In this document: positions 48,601 through 58,044 of the stretch, piece after piece
Numbering within the stretch: the stretch's first letter is position 1
Layout of the letters: every line of letters begins with the position of its first letter
Origin: Deltaproteobacteria bacterium
GTDB taxonomy: Bacteria; Myxococcota_A; UBA9042; DTJE01
Direction: 5' to 3'
Length of the DNA stretch: 64,000 bases
Assembly (NCBI GenBank): GCA_029555025.1
Contig: JAKPTZ010000081.1
Coordinates: forward strand, 1-64,000
Notes under the pieces: generated by a model
What the model saw: only the letters and a program-made list of their open reading frames with translations
The model's database searches: none
Told to the model about the DNA's origin: nothing
Position numbers and translations under genes: made by a program

Positions 48601-48885
48601 CTCCGTCTTCGAAAGCTGGCCGGTCGTGAACTCGCCGGAAAGCCCTTCCATCGAAATGGCCCCGAGCACGACGACACCTGATTCGCCGGAATGCCGAAGG
48701 GTGACCGACAAAGTCTTCTGCTGTCCGATGACGACCGATCCGAAGTCAACCGAACGTGGCAAATAGTCGATCGCCAACGCATCGGCGACGCCGGAACCGT
48801 CATCGCAGGCGATCTGGCCGGAACACGCGGCCAGAATCATCCACGTGGCGGAAACCAACCGGGCAACTTTTCGGAATGACATCAT
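45631..48885 (-). CDS. Multi-ASH-repeat lipoprotein with von Willebrand A domain
   Basis: ATG at 48885; repeats SVDFGSVVIGQQKTLSVTLRHSG, PIDFGEINIGNSTTMDVSIRNVG, QIEIGGVDIGSTGRGLVVLKNVG, AYDFGLVPMGFKKELPIRVVNTG, EVKFGLVTLGCASKTYQICAYNTG; vWA MIDAS DILFVIDDSGSMGDDQ. Confidence 0.88.
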   Translation of the reverse strand: MMSFRKVARLVSATWMILAACSGQIACDDGSGVADALAIDYLPRSVDFGSVVIGQQKTLSVTLRHSGESGVVVLGAISMEGLSGEFTTGQLSKTELAVGETATFDVIYRPTDASTDSGVIVVAHNVATQNYKTRISVTSAGQTATLITEPSPIDFGEINIGNSTTMDVSIRNVGTASFKIEQVMMSAEGSGAFKLISIVPPEGDILPVDLDPDEVIGVTIEYTPQEGANEYSQLVVKGEENVWSFDVFGTGLGPRLFINPKQIEIGGVDIGSTGRGLVVLKNVGNDSLRVTNVALSPGSHEGLAVEGDSSFNLEPEDERDVYVAWTVTKAERATGQAIGWLQVASTDPASPAMVSIYGFVKSPLMTVTPDNLDMGYGAQGITVFKSVAIRNDGSANLVIDGIPNLIEKTDEKYGQEWSVSTPDKVPSGGKYTLAPGEGLEVKIGFTNKGPETGDIRAKLRIVSNDKSVPNTETLIPVKISRGGTANCIPQLVPSAYDFGLVPMGFKKELPIRVVNTGLGYCSYKQTYIQDCSSGFGIGFGGACAEPFTTSKSTKFVVSQQPGVIQNGIGPGGSATIFVRFQPPQTGTMFGELTEYNAIMGVMIYDSQLKKDLIVPKPSGTGTYSANLKGTSGVANLAVLPSEVKFGLVTLGCASKTYQICAYNTGSAPLQVTGVKLDGCTPEFKLKGMPPLPRPITTGSPLCFGVNFVPQDTTEDSCILKVLSNEQSIPELFVGLSGQGTIYSDQTDVFTQLSGQEVDILFVIDDSGSMGDDQQTLIENFEYFINQAEVWQNDYHIGVVSTGLSYEHILGKLNLGNPRTLPRYITPGPNAKSQFANLANLGSDGDNSEGALANAQAGLSAPLVTDTGVSCTRDEDCSSDPNLCTDAASCPFKCLESTCGGWNKGFLREDAQLEIIALSDEEDQSSGDLGFYIDFFRSIKGFYNQNMMHFNAIVGVDDGTLVFQDGTKQPGCIGPTGSGAYEAKRYIEVANATNGKVGSICDPNYKEVLTEIGSVAFGLKQQFFLSRIADPNSITVKVKGVQLADNDGWEYDAASNSIIFDVESPNMPQEGDEIEVHYETLCFEP

Positions 48886-49076
48886 GATCGACCCCCGAAC
48901 GAATTGTTTGAAAACCATGCGAATTACCCGAACGGCCACCGGGTTACGGTGTCCGGACAGAACGCTGCGCGACTATTTTAGTAATCTGGAAGCAAATTGA
49001 AACAATAAGTTGCGTGGGAACCGACAATCCAGTTCAAACTGGGCAGCAAACAGGGGAAATGAACCGGCCGTCAGGA

Positions 49077-51185
49077 CTATTCGCAACCGCCGCCGCCGAT
49101 GGCGGAGAAGGACGGCTCCTCGTAACCCTTTGTGATCTTGAACGAGTTGTCGGGATTGCGCAGAAGGGTAACGGTCTGCTGCGGCCACTCGATCTCGGCC
49201 GCGTACCACATGTCGCACTTGTACATTGCCGTGCCGGACACCGACATATCGACGCTGAACACTTCCTCGCCGTAAATGAAGCACTTAAGGCGCGGATAAC
49301 TGGCGCCGAAGCCATGGTCGTCCCAATAGTGAACGCCGATTCGATAGACGCGGCCCGCGACCGGCGAATCAAGATTCAGGTTTTCAGGGCCGGCACCGTC
49401 CGTGTCGTCGCGGTCAAGGGACGGATTGTCCTTGCCGTCCGGATTCGGGGTTTCCCATTCCGGGTTCGGCTGGAACCAGAAAACGTCGTAGGGCACGTGG
49501 AACCAGGGGTCGCGGATTCCGTCCTTGTCGATATCGGTCATGGCCGCGAACGGATGGGCGAAATGGAGATCCATGTCCGCGCCCATGTCCTCGCCCTCGT
49601 CGAACTCGTCCGTGTCGGCCGGAGTGTGCCAGGTAAGCTCGCAGTGAATCGCCTTGTCCGGGATGACCTTGACGGTCTTGCAGACGGAACCGCCGCACTT
49701 GGGATCGCTGCTGCAGTACTGGTTGTCGCAAACGTCCAGGCAATAGGTGTACTCGCCACCGATGTTGACTTCGTGCGTGACGGTCGGGCTGGACGCCGAC
49801 GGCAGCAGGATGAACTTGTTTTCGTCCGGCTGATCCACCGTCCACGAATACTTGATTATCGAGCCGCCGGCAGAACCGCTCTGGCTCTGTTCGCCGTGAA
49901 TGTGAAGCAGCGTCTGGGGCTTCACAAGTTCACCTTCCTCGATCACGATCACCGGCTTCGGACAGTCAACCGTAACGCCGTAACCGGATATCGGAATCTC
50001 GGCGTTCGGCTCAATACCGTTGTTGCCGACCAGCAGCGTTCCCGTATCGGGAATCGGCTTTCCATCGTTGTCACGCGGATTCTCATCGTTCGGCGTGAAG
50101 GTCATCATGACATCGATGGCCTGGCCGTTTTCGAGGGTGACCGGGTTTTCCGGTGTCGGAGCCGCGGCCAATCCCTGAATCTCCATTTTGAAGTCGGCAC
50201 TGGTGTCCTCCTTCAGCGCAAGCTGCGAGATCACCAGGGGTTCGTCGCCAGTGGAACGGACACTGACCATCATGCCAGCCGTCTTCTGGATCAGCTTGCC
50301 GCCAAAATCGATTGGGTTCGGATCGACAACCAGCTTGGGACCGGACGCGTTGGCAACCAGATCCACGAAGTAAAGGCCGTCCTGAACCTCGGTGTTGTTC
50401 GTATGGATAACCAGCGTCGCACCCGCGGCGTTGGTATCGACAGGAGCAAACAGGGCGCCCCACATCACGCCGCTTCCGGGGGCGATGGTGACGACCTCGG
50501 GCAGCATGCGCTGCTCGAAGTCGGACTTTCCGACATAATCATTGCCCTTGACGGTGACGGTGAACGCTTCCGGATGACCGACCGACTCGCCTTCAACGCG
50601 AATGTAATCGATGACCAGATCGCACGTTCCCGTGTTGACCAGGCCGATGTCCTGGTATGAATCGTTTCCGAGACTGACGAAACCAAACTCAACCCGCGAT
50701 TCGACGTCCAGGACGGGACGACACTTCTTTCCATCGAAACTGATTACAAGTTCCTGATCCTGGAAGTTGGTCGTATTGTTGTTGCGAACGGTAACGGTCG
50801 CGGAACGCCCCTTCCCATCCTTGGGAGCCTGGTACCGCAAGGTGAACGACGTCTTTGAAGACGGACTTGAAGACACCGGCTCGAGGGTCGCGGGAAGCGT
50901 TCCCTTGAACAGGATGAAAGCCGGCCCCTGCTCGCTTTCATCGGCCGATTCCGGCGTGTAGTTCAATACGACGTCGGTGATTTCCAGGTTCCGGCCTTCG
51001 CCGGTGTTCGTGATGTTCACGACATAGTCGGAATCGACCAGGATGTTGACAGCCCTGTCGCCGGGGCTGATTGAAATCGATGAGAACTGGTTGGCGGATC
51101 CACCCTCGCACGCGACCATGGCAAGTGAAAGACCGACGATCGCCAGAATGACCGAGCGCCAACCGCGACAGGACTTCGTGTTCAT
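49077..51185 (-). CDS. ASH-repeat lipoprotein with PKD-like and YfaP/DUF2135-like C-terminal domains
   Basis: ATG at 51185; AMVACEGG lipobox; RVEFGFVSLGNDSYQDIGLVNTG, PIDFGGKLIQKTAGMMVSVRSTG; C-terminal ADMDLHFAHPFA...DDTDGAGPENLNL...YRIGVHYWDDHGFGASYPRLKCFIYGE. Confidence 0.82.
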   Translation of the reverse strand: MNTKSCRGWRSVILAIVGLSLAMVACEGGSANQFSSISISPGDRAVNILVDSDYVVNITNTGEGRNLEITDVVLNYTPESADESEQGPAFILFKGTLPATLEPVSSSPSSKTSFTLRYQAPKDGKGRSATVTVRNNNTTNFQDQELVISFDGKKCRPVLDVESRVEFGFVSLGNDSYQDIGLVNTGTCDLVIDYIRVEGESVGHPEAFTVTVKGNDYVGKSDFEQRMLPEVVTIAPGSGVMWGALFAPVDTNAAGATLVIHTNNTEVQDGLYFVDLVANASGPKLVVDPNPIDFGGKLIQKTAGMMVSVRSTGDEPLVISQLALKEDTSADFKMEIQGLAAAPTPENPVTLENGQAIDVMMTFTPNDENPRDNDGKPIPDTGTLLVGNNGIEPNAEIPISGYGVTVDCPKPVIVIEEGELVKPQTLLHIHGEQSQSGSAGGSIIKYSWTVDQPDENKFILLPSASSPTVTHEVNIGGEYTYCLDVCDNQYCSSDPKCGGSVCKTVKVIPDKAIHCELTWHTPADTDEFDEGEDMGADMDLHFAHPFAAMTDIDKDGIRDPWFHVPYDVFWFQPNPEWETPNPDGKDNPSLDRDDTDGAGPENLNLDSPVAGRVYRIGVHYWDDHGFGASYPRLKCFIYGEEVFSVDMSVSGTAMYKCDMWYAAEIEWPQQTVTLLRNPDNSFKITKGYEEPSFSAIGGGGCE

Positions 51186-51392
51186 AAACAGCCTCTGCGT
51201 GTTAAACCGGCTGGGAAACCGACTGCCGGTCCATTTCCGAAGATAATTCCAGAGGATTATCCGAAGCGCCCGGTGCGGTGTCAAGAAAGGAATGACCGCA
51301 TTGGAATTGTTTTTTCCTTTGACTGTCCCGGCTTTCGGCAACATCGTCTCGCTGCTGTGCAATTTTATCTCTCTTCCTGCGATAATCACGCC

Positions 51393-53093
51393 ATGAATCG
51401 GGCAACCACGGGTAACTCCACGGCAGCATCCCAGACGCATCGACCGCGCATCGCGGCAGTGATGCTGGCCGTGTGCGCCGCGGCCGTCATTCCATGGGTT
51501 GGAACCGTGACGTACCCGCTGCTGCACGACGACAACATGGCCGTGGTCAACAACCCGCTGGTGGACGGCCGGAAGGTGGATCTGGGAAGGATCTTTTCGT
51601 CAACAGGCTGGGGCGACGTGCCGGAATACACGCATGTCGCGAATTACCGGCCACTTTCCACAACGACGCTTGCCGTTACCAGGTACTTCGCGGGCTCCGG
51701 GCCGCTGGCCTTCAGGATTTCAAACATCGTTCTATATTCAATGGCGTGCATGGTGCTTGCCGCCGTAATGATTTCACTTGGTTTCGGCATGCTGCCGTCC
51801 GCTCTCGCGTCAATCTGGTTCGCATTGCACGGAACCCACGTTGAGACGGTGATGTTCGCGGTCAACCGGGAAATCATCCTGGTCTTGCTGTTCTATCTTT
51901 CCGGCCTGCTGGTCGTGATCCGACGATCAACGATGGTGCCGGAACCGCGACAGTGGACGCTGGCATCGGTCGCCGGACTTTTCGCATTGACCCTGGCCGG
52001 GCTCTTTTCAAAGGAGTCGGCCATCACCATGCCGTTTGTCGCCGCGCTGATCATCCTTATCGAACGCCCAGCCTGCCGGCCGGCAAGGGAATCCGTGGCG
52101 CCGATCGCGGCAATGACGACGGCCGTTGCCTTGTACTTCACTGTCCGGCTGATCGCCGTCGGCCGAATCGATGCGTCCGCGATCCCGTGGCAGGACAACC
52201 CGCTTGTCCTGTCGGCCTGGCCCGCGCGGCTGGCAGGCGCGCTTCAGGTTCTTCTCGAGGCCGCGCGGCTGCTGATTCTGCCTGCGGGGATGACGGTGGA
52301 TTACGGATTCGATGTTCTTGGCCTGCCCGGCCCGCCGCCCGGCGCGAGTCCGGCCGCGATCGCGGGCGGGGCGGGGTTGCTCGTCGCCGGACTGGTTCTG
52401 GCGGCGTGGCTTGTCCGCAGGCGTGCGGCCGCATGGCCTGGAATTGTCATGATGGCCCTTTCCTGGGGACTCGTGTCTTCAATCGTGTTCCCAAACTGGA
52501 TTATCCTGGGCGAACGTCTTATGACCGAGCCATCGGCCGGAATGGCCATCGGCCTGGCCGGTGGACTTGCGGCCATCCGGGCGCATTCCAGACGGTCACC
52601 GCGATTCAGTCCGGTCTTCGCCGGTGCCGCCGCCGTCGTCATCGCGTGGGCTGCGATGCTCGGGGCGCTGGCAATCGACCGCGTCGGGGATTACCGCGAC
52701 GCCGAGACGCTTTTCAAGTCGTCCCTGGCCAACCGTCCCGGCAGCACGCGCCTGCACAACAATGTCGGCAAGGCACTGATGGACTCGGGTCGCTGGGCGG
52801 AAGCCGAACCGTGGCTTCGCAAGGCCATCGACATTGACCCGGCCAACGCCGAGGCGCACAACAACCTGGCGCTGGTTCTTGGAAACGCCGGAATGCCCGG
52901 ATCGGCCGTGGCCGAACTCCAGGCCGCACTGCTGCATCGTCCTGGCATGCCCGCGGCACTAGCGAACCTCTGCATCATCCTTGCGGCGCACGACCGCTGC
53001 CGGGATGCCCTGCCAGTGTGCATGCAGGCCCGCGAAAGGGGCGCTGGCGTCGAGTCGCAGATTGCCAGATGCGAACGCCCGTCCGACCCCTGA
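51393..53093 (+). CDS. Polytopic membrane protein with C-terminal TPRs (TMTC/PMT-like glycosyltransferase type)
   Basis: PLLHDDNMAVVNNPLVDGR.....ANYRPLSTTTLAVTRYF, many TM segments, then TPRs (RLHNNVGKALMDSGRWAEAEPWLRKAIDIDPANAEAHNNLALVLGNAG). Confidence 0.8.
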   Translation: MNRATTGNSTAASQTHRPRIAAVMLAVCAAAVIPWVGTVTYPLLHDDNMAVVNNPLVDGRKVDLGRIFSSTGWGDVPEYTHVANYRPLSTTTLAVTRYFAGSGPLAFRISNIVLYSMACMVLAAVMISLGFGMLPSALASIWFALHGTHVETVMFAVNREIILVLLFYLSGLLVVIRRSTMVPEPRQWTLASVAGLFALTLAGLFSKESAITMPFVAALIILIERPACRPARESVAPIAAMTTAVALYFTVRLIAVGRIDASAIPWQDNPLVLSAWPARLAGALQVLLEAARLLILPAGMTVDYGFDVLGLPGPPPGASPAAIAGGAGLLVAGLVLAAWLVRRRAAAWPGIVMMALSWGLVSSIVFPNWIILGERLMTEPSAGMAIGLAGGLAAIRAHSRRSPRFSPVFAGAAAVVIAWAAMLGALAIDRVGDYRDAETLFKSSLANRPGSTRLHNNVGKALMDSGRWAEAEPWLRKAIDIDPANAEAHNNLALVLGNAGMPGSAVAELQAALLHRPGMPAALANLCIILAAHDRCRDALPVCMQARERGAGVESQIARCERPSDP

Positions 53094-53107
53094 ATTTCGG
53101 AAAATGA

Positions 53108-54754
53108 CTAGACCATGTGGGGAATCTTCAGTGCGGTTCTGCGGGCCGCATCGACGGCAAGATCGTAGCCGGCATCGACGTGCCGGAAGACACCGGTTGC
53201 CGGATCGCCGCGAAGCACCCTTTCCAGCTTGCGGGCCTGCGCGTCCGTTCCGTCCGCCACGATGACGACACCGGCATGAATGGAATATCCGATGCCGACC
53301 CCGCCACCATGATGAATCGAAACCCATGTGGCGCCGTTGGACGCGTTCAACATCGCATTCAGCAGCGGCCAGTCCGCGACGATGTCCGACCCGTCCTTCA
53401 TTGCCTCGGTCTCGCGATGCGGCGAAGCCACCGATCCCGAATCAAGGTGATCGCGTCCGATAACGATCGGCGCCTTGACCTTTCCACGTCGAACCAGATC
53501 GTTAAAGGCCAGGCCCGCAACGTCGCGTTCGCCATACCCGAGCCAGCAGATTCGGGCGGGCAGCCCCTGCCAGGCAACCTTGCGCCTTGCCATGTCAATC
53601 CACCTGGCAAGACCTTCGTCCTTCGGGAACAGTTCAAGCACGAGGTCGTCCGTGGCCGCGATATCGGCGGGGTCGCCGGAAAGCGCCGCCCACCTGAACG
53701 GTCCGCGGCCCGAACAGAACTGCGGCCTGATATAGGCAGGCACGAATCCGGGAAATGCATAGGCATCGGCAAGCCCCATGCGGAAAGCCTGCGTCCTGAT
53801 GTTATTGCCGTAATCAAACACGTGCGACCCGAGGCGCTGCAGATCAAGCATCGCCTGAACGTGCCTGACGACCGCGTCGAAGGACAACTTCTGGTACTTG
53901 TCGGGATCGCTCTTCCGAAGTGCCAGCGCCTCTGCGTAATCAACCTGATCCGGAACGTACCCGGTCAGCATGTCATGAGCCGAGGTCTGATCGGTCACCA
54001 GGTCTGGCACGATTCCCCGCCGAACCAGTTCCGGGAAAACTGTCGCACAATTGCCGTGAAGCCCGATGGACAAGGGCTCCCTGGCCATCATAGCCCGCCG
54101 GGCCATCTGAAGTGCCTCGTCCAGGCTGTCGGTGGACACGTCAAGATACCTGGTGTCGAGCCTTCTCTGAATGCGGTGACGATCGACTTCCACGCACAAA
54201 GCCACGCCGCCCGCCATCGTGATGGCCAGGGGCTGGGCGCCGCCCATGCCGCCGAGCCCGCCAGTAAGGACAAGCCGGCCCCCGAGATCCCCGTCGAAAT
54301 GAGTCCTTGCCGCAGCGGCGAAGGTCTCATACGTCCCCTGCAGAATCCCCTGGGTTCCAATGTAAATCCATGACCCGGCGGTCATCTGGCCGTACATCAT
54401 CAGACCCAGCCGATCCAACTCGCGGAACTTCTCCCAGGTCGCATAAGCAGGAACCAGATTCGAATTGGCAATCAGTACCCTGGGCGCATCGGCGTGGGTG
54501 CGGATTACGCCCACAGCCTTGCCGGACTGCACCAGAAGCGTTTCGTCATCCTCAAGTTCAACCAGCGCCCGGTCAATCTTTTCAAAACAGTCCCAGTTCC
54601 GGGCGGCCTTCCCTATTCCACCGTAAACGACCAGTTCTTCTGGATTTTCGGCAACATCGGGGTGAAGGTTGTTGTGCAGCATCCGCCTGGCGGCTTCCTG
54701 CTGCCATCCCTTGCACGAAAGCCTCGTCCCGGTCAGGTATTCGACAGTCCTCAT
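53108..54754 (-). CDS. hutU: Urocanate hydratase
   Basis: [81 protein letters not shown]. Confidence 0.97.
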   Translation of the reverse strand: MRTVEYLTGTRLSCKGWQQEAARRMLHNNLHPDVAENPEELVVYGGIGKAARNWDCFEKIDRALVELEDDETLLVQSGKAVGVIRTHADAPRVLIANSNLVPAYATWEKFRELDRLGLMMYGQMTAGSWIYIGTQGILQGTYETFAAAARTHFDGDLGGRLVLTGGLGGMGGAQPLAITMAGGVALCVEVDRHRIQRRLDTRYLDVSTDSLDEALQMARRAMMAREPLSIGLHGNCATVFPELVRRGIVPDLVTDQTSAHDMLTGYVPDQVDYAEALALRKSDPDKYQKLSFDAVVRHVQAMLDLQRLGSHVFDYGNNIRTQAFRMGLADAYAFPGFVPAYIRPQFCSGRGPFRWAALSGDPADIAATDDLVLELFPKDEGLARWIDMARRKVAWQGLPARICWLGYGERDVAGLAFNDLVRRGKVKAPIVIGRDHLDSGSVASPHRETEAMKDGSDIVADWPLLNAMLNASNGATWVSIHHGGGVGIGYSIHAGVVIVADGTDAQARKLERVLRGDPATGVFRHVDAGYDLAVDAARRTALKIPHMV

Positions 54755-55662
54755 CTACAGTCTCCACAAGAACCAGCCACAACTCCGGCGCCGCTTCCCC
54801 GATCCAGTCTCCGAAACTCGTCGGCGGGGCACCGATCCCGAAGCATGACGGCACCGTATCCGACGACCGAGGACGCGTCCCCGGTGCAATCCATGCTCGT
54901 CTGGTAGCCTACCAGCTCGCCGTATCCGGCGCCAGCTTCCCGGGCCGCCAGCATCATTACCACGACGGGAACGACCCCGCACATCGTGATGTGGTGCTCG
55001 ACGACGGCCTGGTAAAGTCCGGGAGCATCAAGTCCGACCATCCGATCCAGCACCATCCTGTCCTTCCGCGCACCGATGCGCAATGGCTCGTTGTGGTTCA
55101 AGTCGGAACTGGCCACCAGAAGGACTTCTTCGCCGCGATCCCTGAAACAGGCGACAACCCCGGCGATGGATGTGGCAATCCGCGCGCAGTCGGAATACGA
55201 CATCGAACGCAGACAAAGCGCGGTCAGACGGACGGACGGGTTGGCGGCCTGGATGTATGGAAGCACCGCTTCAATCGAATGCTCTTCGTGATGGGCCAGG
55301 TCGTCAAAGGCAAGAAGCGGACAGGCGTCGACGATTGCCGCGGCCATGTCGCGATCCATTTCAAAAGTCCCTGAAGGTGTCGAATACGAAAACCGGTCGG
55401 CCACGGCCGCGACCGCGCCAAGACCGGTATGGTTCGGCCCGATGACCAGGACATGATCGGGAACCCTGACCCTGGACCAGAGTGCCGCGGCCACCTTGCC
55501 GCAATACTCGATTGAAGCGTGCGGAACGACAACACCCCGGACGCCGTCCACCCTGGAAGCGCCGCCGGCCGAACTGCCCTGCCCCAGTCCAGCCAGAACC
55601 TGGGACAGATGGCCGGCCGACTCGGGAAAATACAGACCGGAAACAACCGAACGCCTGGTCAT
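54751..55662 (-). CDS. MEMO1 / AmmeMemoRadiSam system protein B family
   Basis: [73 protein letters not shown] overlap with hutU. Confidence 0.9.
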   Translation of the reverse strand: MTRRSVVSGLYFPESAGHLSQVLAGLGQGSSAGGASRVDGVRGVVVPHASIEYCGKVAAALWSRVRVPDHVLVIGPNHTGLGAVAAVADRFSYSTPSGTFEMDRDMAAAIVDACPLLAFDDLAHHEEHSIEAVLPYIQAANPSVRLTALCLRSMSYSDCARIATSIAGVVACFRDRGEEVLLVASSDLNHNEPLRIGARKDRMVLDRMVGLDAPGLYQAVVEHHITMCGVVPVVVMMLAAREAGAGYGELVGYQTSMDCTGDASSVVGYGAVMLRDRCPADEFRRLDRGSGAGVVAGSCGDCR

Positions 55663-55740
55663 TGGAATACTCCGGGAGAGCCCGCAGGCGAATATACGTT
55701 ACCGCCGGGCGGTATTCCACTGGACGAAGATACTGTTAAG

Positions 55741-55827
55741 CGGAGAGAGAGGGAGTCGAACCCCCGGTAAGCTGACGCCTACGCCTGATTTCGAGTCAGG
55801 TGCCATCGACCACTCGGCCATCTCTCC
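55741..55827 (-). tRNA. tRNA-Ser(CGA)
   Basis: GGAGAGA acceptor, anticodon arm CCTGA-CTCGAAA-TCAGG, long variable arm GTAGGC-GTCA-GCTTAC, T arm GGGGGTTCGACTCCC; no encoded CCA. Confidence 0.95.
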
Positions 55828-55853
55828 AATGAACAAGGTCACTAACGGAACTG

Positions 55854-55939
55854 CGGAGAGAGGGGGATTCGAACCCTCGGAGGCTTTTGACCTCACACGA
55901 TTTCCAGTCGTGCACCTTCGACCACTCGGTCATCTCTCC
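55854..55939 (-). tRNA. tRNA-Ser(GGA)
   Basis: GGAGAGA acceptor, anticodon arm CACGA-CTGGAAA-TCGTG, long variable arm, T loop GGTTCGAATCC. Confidence 0.95.
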
Positions 55940-55966
55940 AGCATGGCATGCCCCGGCCAACAATTC

Positions 55967-56455
55967 TTAACGCCTGTCGGCCGCCGCACGCCTCAAATCC
56001 TTAAAGAACCGCTTCAACAGTTCGGACGCCTCTTCGGCGCGAACCCCGTGAACCACCTTGCACCTGTGGTTCAGCCTGGAATCGGTCACCGCCGTGTAAA
56101 GGCTTCGAACCGCCCCGGCTTTCGGGTCATCGGCACCGTAAACCAGCGTGCCGATCCGCGAAAGGACTATCGCGCCGGCGCACATTATGCACGGCTCGAG
56201 AGTCACATACAGGGTGGCCGCCCCCAGGTCGAGGCCGGCCCTGGCCGCGCGGCTCAGAACCAGCGCCTCGGCATGGGCCGATGGATCGCCGAACTCGATC
56301 GTCCGGTTGTGATCCGATTCGACGACGTGCCCGTTAATCACAAGTGCCGCCCCGACCGGCACTTCACCGCGATCACCGGCCGCCCGGGCGGCATCGAGGG
56401 CAAACGCCATGAAGTAATCATGGTTTTCAGCCAAGCCGCCACCATCCCCGCGCAT
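55967..56455 (-). CDS. tadA: tRNA-specific adenosine deaminase
   Basis: GEVPVGAALVINGHVV, DPSAHAEALVL, LYVTLEPCIMCAGAIVLSRI; ATG at 56455. Confidence 0.93.
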   Translation of the reverse strand: MRGDGGGLAENHDYFMAFALDAARAAGDRGEVPVGAALVINGHVVESDHNRTIEFGDPSAHAEALVLSRAARAGLDLGAATLYVTLEPCIMCAGAIVLSRIGTLVYGADDPKAGAVRSLYTAVTDSRLNHRCKVVHGVRAEEASELLKRFFKDLRRAAADRR

Positions 56456-56624
56456 GCAAAGAACGCGCCCCAAAAAGCCGGAAGAATTTATCAGAGGCGA
56501 CTTGAAACGTCAACAGAACCTTGCACGGGTCTTGATGAGTGTTTCGAACCAGCGAAGCGAATCGAATGGGCATTCGTCGAGCGTGGGATAACAGGTCGAC
56601 GGCGGTACGTGGTATAAGACGGCC

Positions 56625-57956
56625 ATGGCCTGCATTCCACAGATAATACGGTCGGTCGCGAAGCAGCTCGGCCCGAAGCCCTTGCACATGGATATCATGT
56701 CCGGCGCCGAGACTACCTTTGTCGATTTCCGAAACCAGGCATGGTTCATGGCGGCCAGACTGGTTCGCCTTCCGCCGGTTGACGACGACGGGGTCGCCCT
56801 GATCGGATTTTCCGGCGTCCAGGCGCTTGTGCTGGAGGCTGCGTGCCAGACCGCCAGCCTGGTTCCGTTCTCAATCGCGCCGTCAATTCCCGCCGACGAA
56901 ATCCTTGCGGCGGTTCTGATCTGCCGGTGCAGATGGTTCATCTTATGCGACGACCCGACGTTCGACGCCGGCCTTGTCAGGACAACACTTGAACCCCTGT
57001 CGCATGTCGCCACCGAAATCCCGATCGAACGGCTTCGCCCGCCCCCCGATATCGGCGAAGACGAGCTTGTGGCGATTCTTGAAGATCCTGAAGTTGAAAG
57101 ACGGATTTCCGTTATTGGCCCAAGACACGCGGCGTGCGGACTCGCCCACGTGACGCCCGACGGCAGAACCCAGGTTGTTGCGATTTCCCACGAAGGCCTG
57201 GGCAGCCTTTGCGAATCGCTTCGCACGGAGCTCATGGCTGACGAAAGCGATGTCTGGACTTCGATTTCCGGACTCGAGTCGCCTTTTGCCAGGATCGTCT
57301 GCTGGTACTGCTGCCTTCTTTCCGGTGGAACATACACGGTTGCCCCATTGGGGCGATCCCCTGTCGAGGCACTCTTCCTGACACAACCGACAATCGCCGT
57401 CTGCGATTCCGTCGGCGCCGCCGACATTGAATCAGGACTGATCTCCGAACTCCAACTTCTTGAAGGTGCCAGGGGCAGACTGACCAGATGGGGTTTTCAC
57501 AGGGCAAGGGCCAGAACCGCCGCCGGGACGGAATCGCACGGAATGCTGGACGCTCTTGCCGATCTGGCCGTCGACCGGCTGGTTCGCGATATCCCGGGCG
57601 GCTCCCTTCGGACAATCCTTTGCGACGGAATGAATGATCCGGCAGCTTCCAGGACGACCTTCCAGACGGCGGGCATCGACCTGTGGGAAATCTCGGCACC
57701 GGCGTCCGCCTGCTGCTTCCTGGCTGCGCGCCGTCCCGGCTGTTTTCGTGAAGGCTCGGTCGGCAAGCCACTTCCGGTCACCTCGCTCTTCGTTTCCCCA
57801 AGGGGGGAACTGATGGCTTCGGGGCCTGCAATAATGGTTTCCGAAATGTGCCTTCCCCCCGCCGAATGCCAGGATCTTGACCACGGCAATCTTAAGACCG
57901 GACTTCGCGGAAGGGTCGATGACGAAGGATTCGTTTTCATCGACGGAAGATTGTAG
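56625..57956 (+). CDS. Degenerate, C-terminally truncated ANL (acyl-CoA synthetase-like) homolog
   Basis: 443 aa; ...HVTPDGRTQVVAISHEGLGSL (P-loop position), CFREGSVGKPLP, TGLRGRVDDEGFVFIDGRL-stop (A8-like). No canonical TSGTTG.PKG; no C-terminal catalytic-Lys domain. Confidence 0.65.
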   Translation: MACIPQIIRSVAKQLGPKPLHMDIMSGAETTFVDFRNQAWFMAARLVRLPPVDDDGVALIGFSGVQALVLEAACQTASLVPFSIAPSIPADEILAAVLICRCRWFILCDDPTFDAGLVRTTLEPLSHVATEIPIERLRPPPDIGEDELVAILEDPEVERRISVIGPRHAACGLAHVTPDGRTQVVAISHEGLGSLCESLRTELMADESDVWTSISGLESPFARIVCWYCCLLSGGTYTVAPLGRSPVEALFLTQPTIAVCDSVGAADIESGLISELQLLEGARGRLTRWGFHRARARTAAGTESHGMLDALADLAVDRLVRDIPGGSLRTILCDGMNDPAASRTTFQTAGIDLWEISAPASACCFLAARRPGCFREGSVGKPLPVTSLFVSPRGELMASGPAIMVSEMCLPPAECQDLDHGNLKTGLRGRVDDEGFVFIDGRL

Positions 57957-58044
57957 CCTGGATCGCAGGCCGGACTCCCCGACATGCATCGACATCAAGA
58001 CGTTCAATATGCAACGGGTCTGGCAAAGGTAAGCCGAAACTGAA

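Noticed and set aside
55496-56617. 373-aa plus-strand ORF through both tRNA genes
   Set aside because: Overlaps two well-formed tRNA-Ser genes and is antisense to tadA; spurious.
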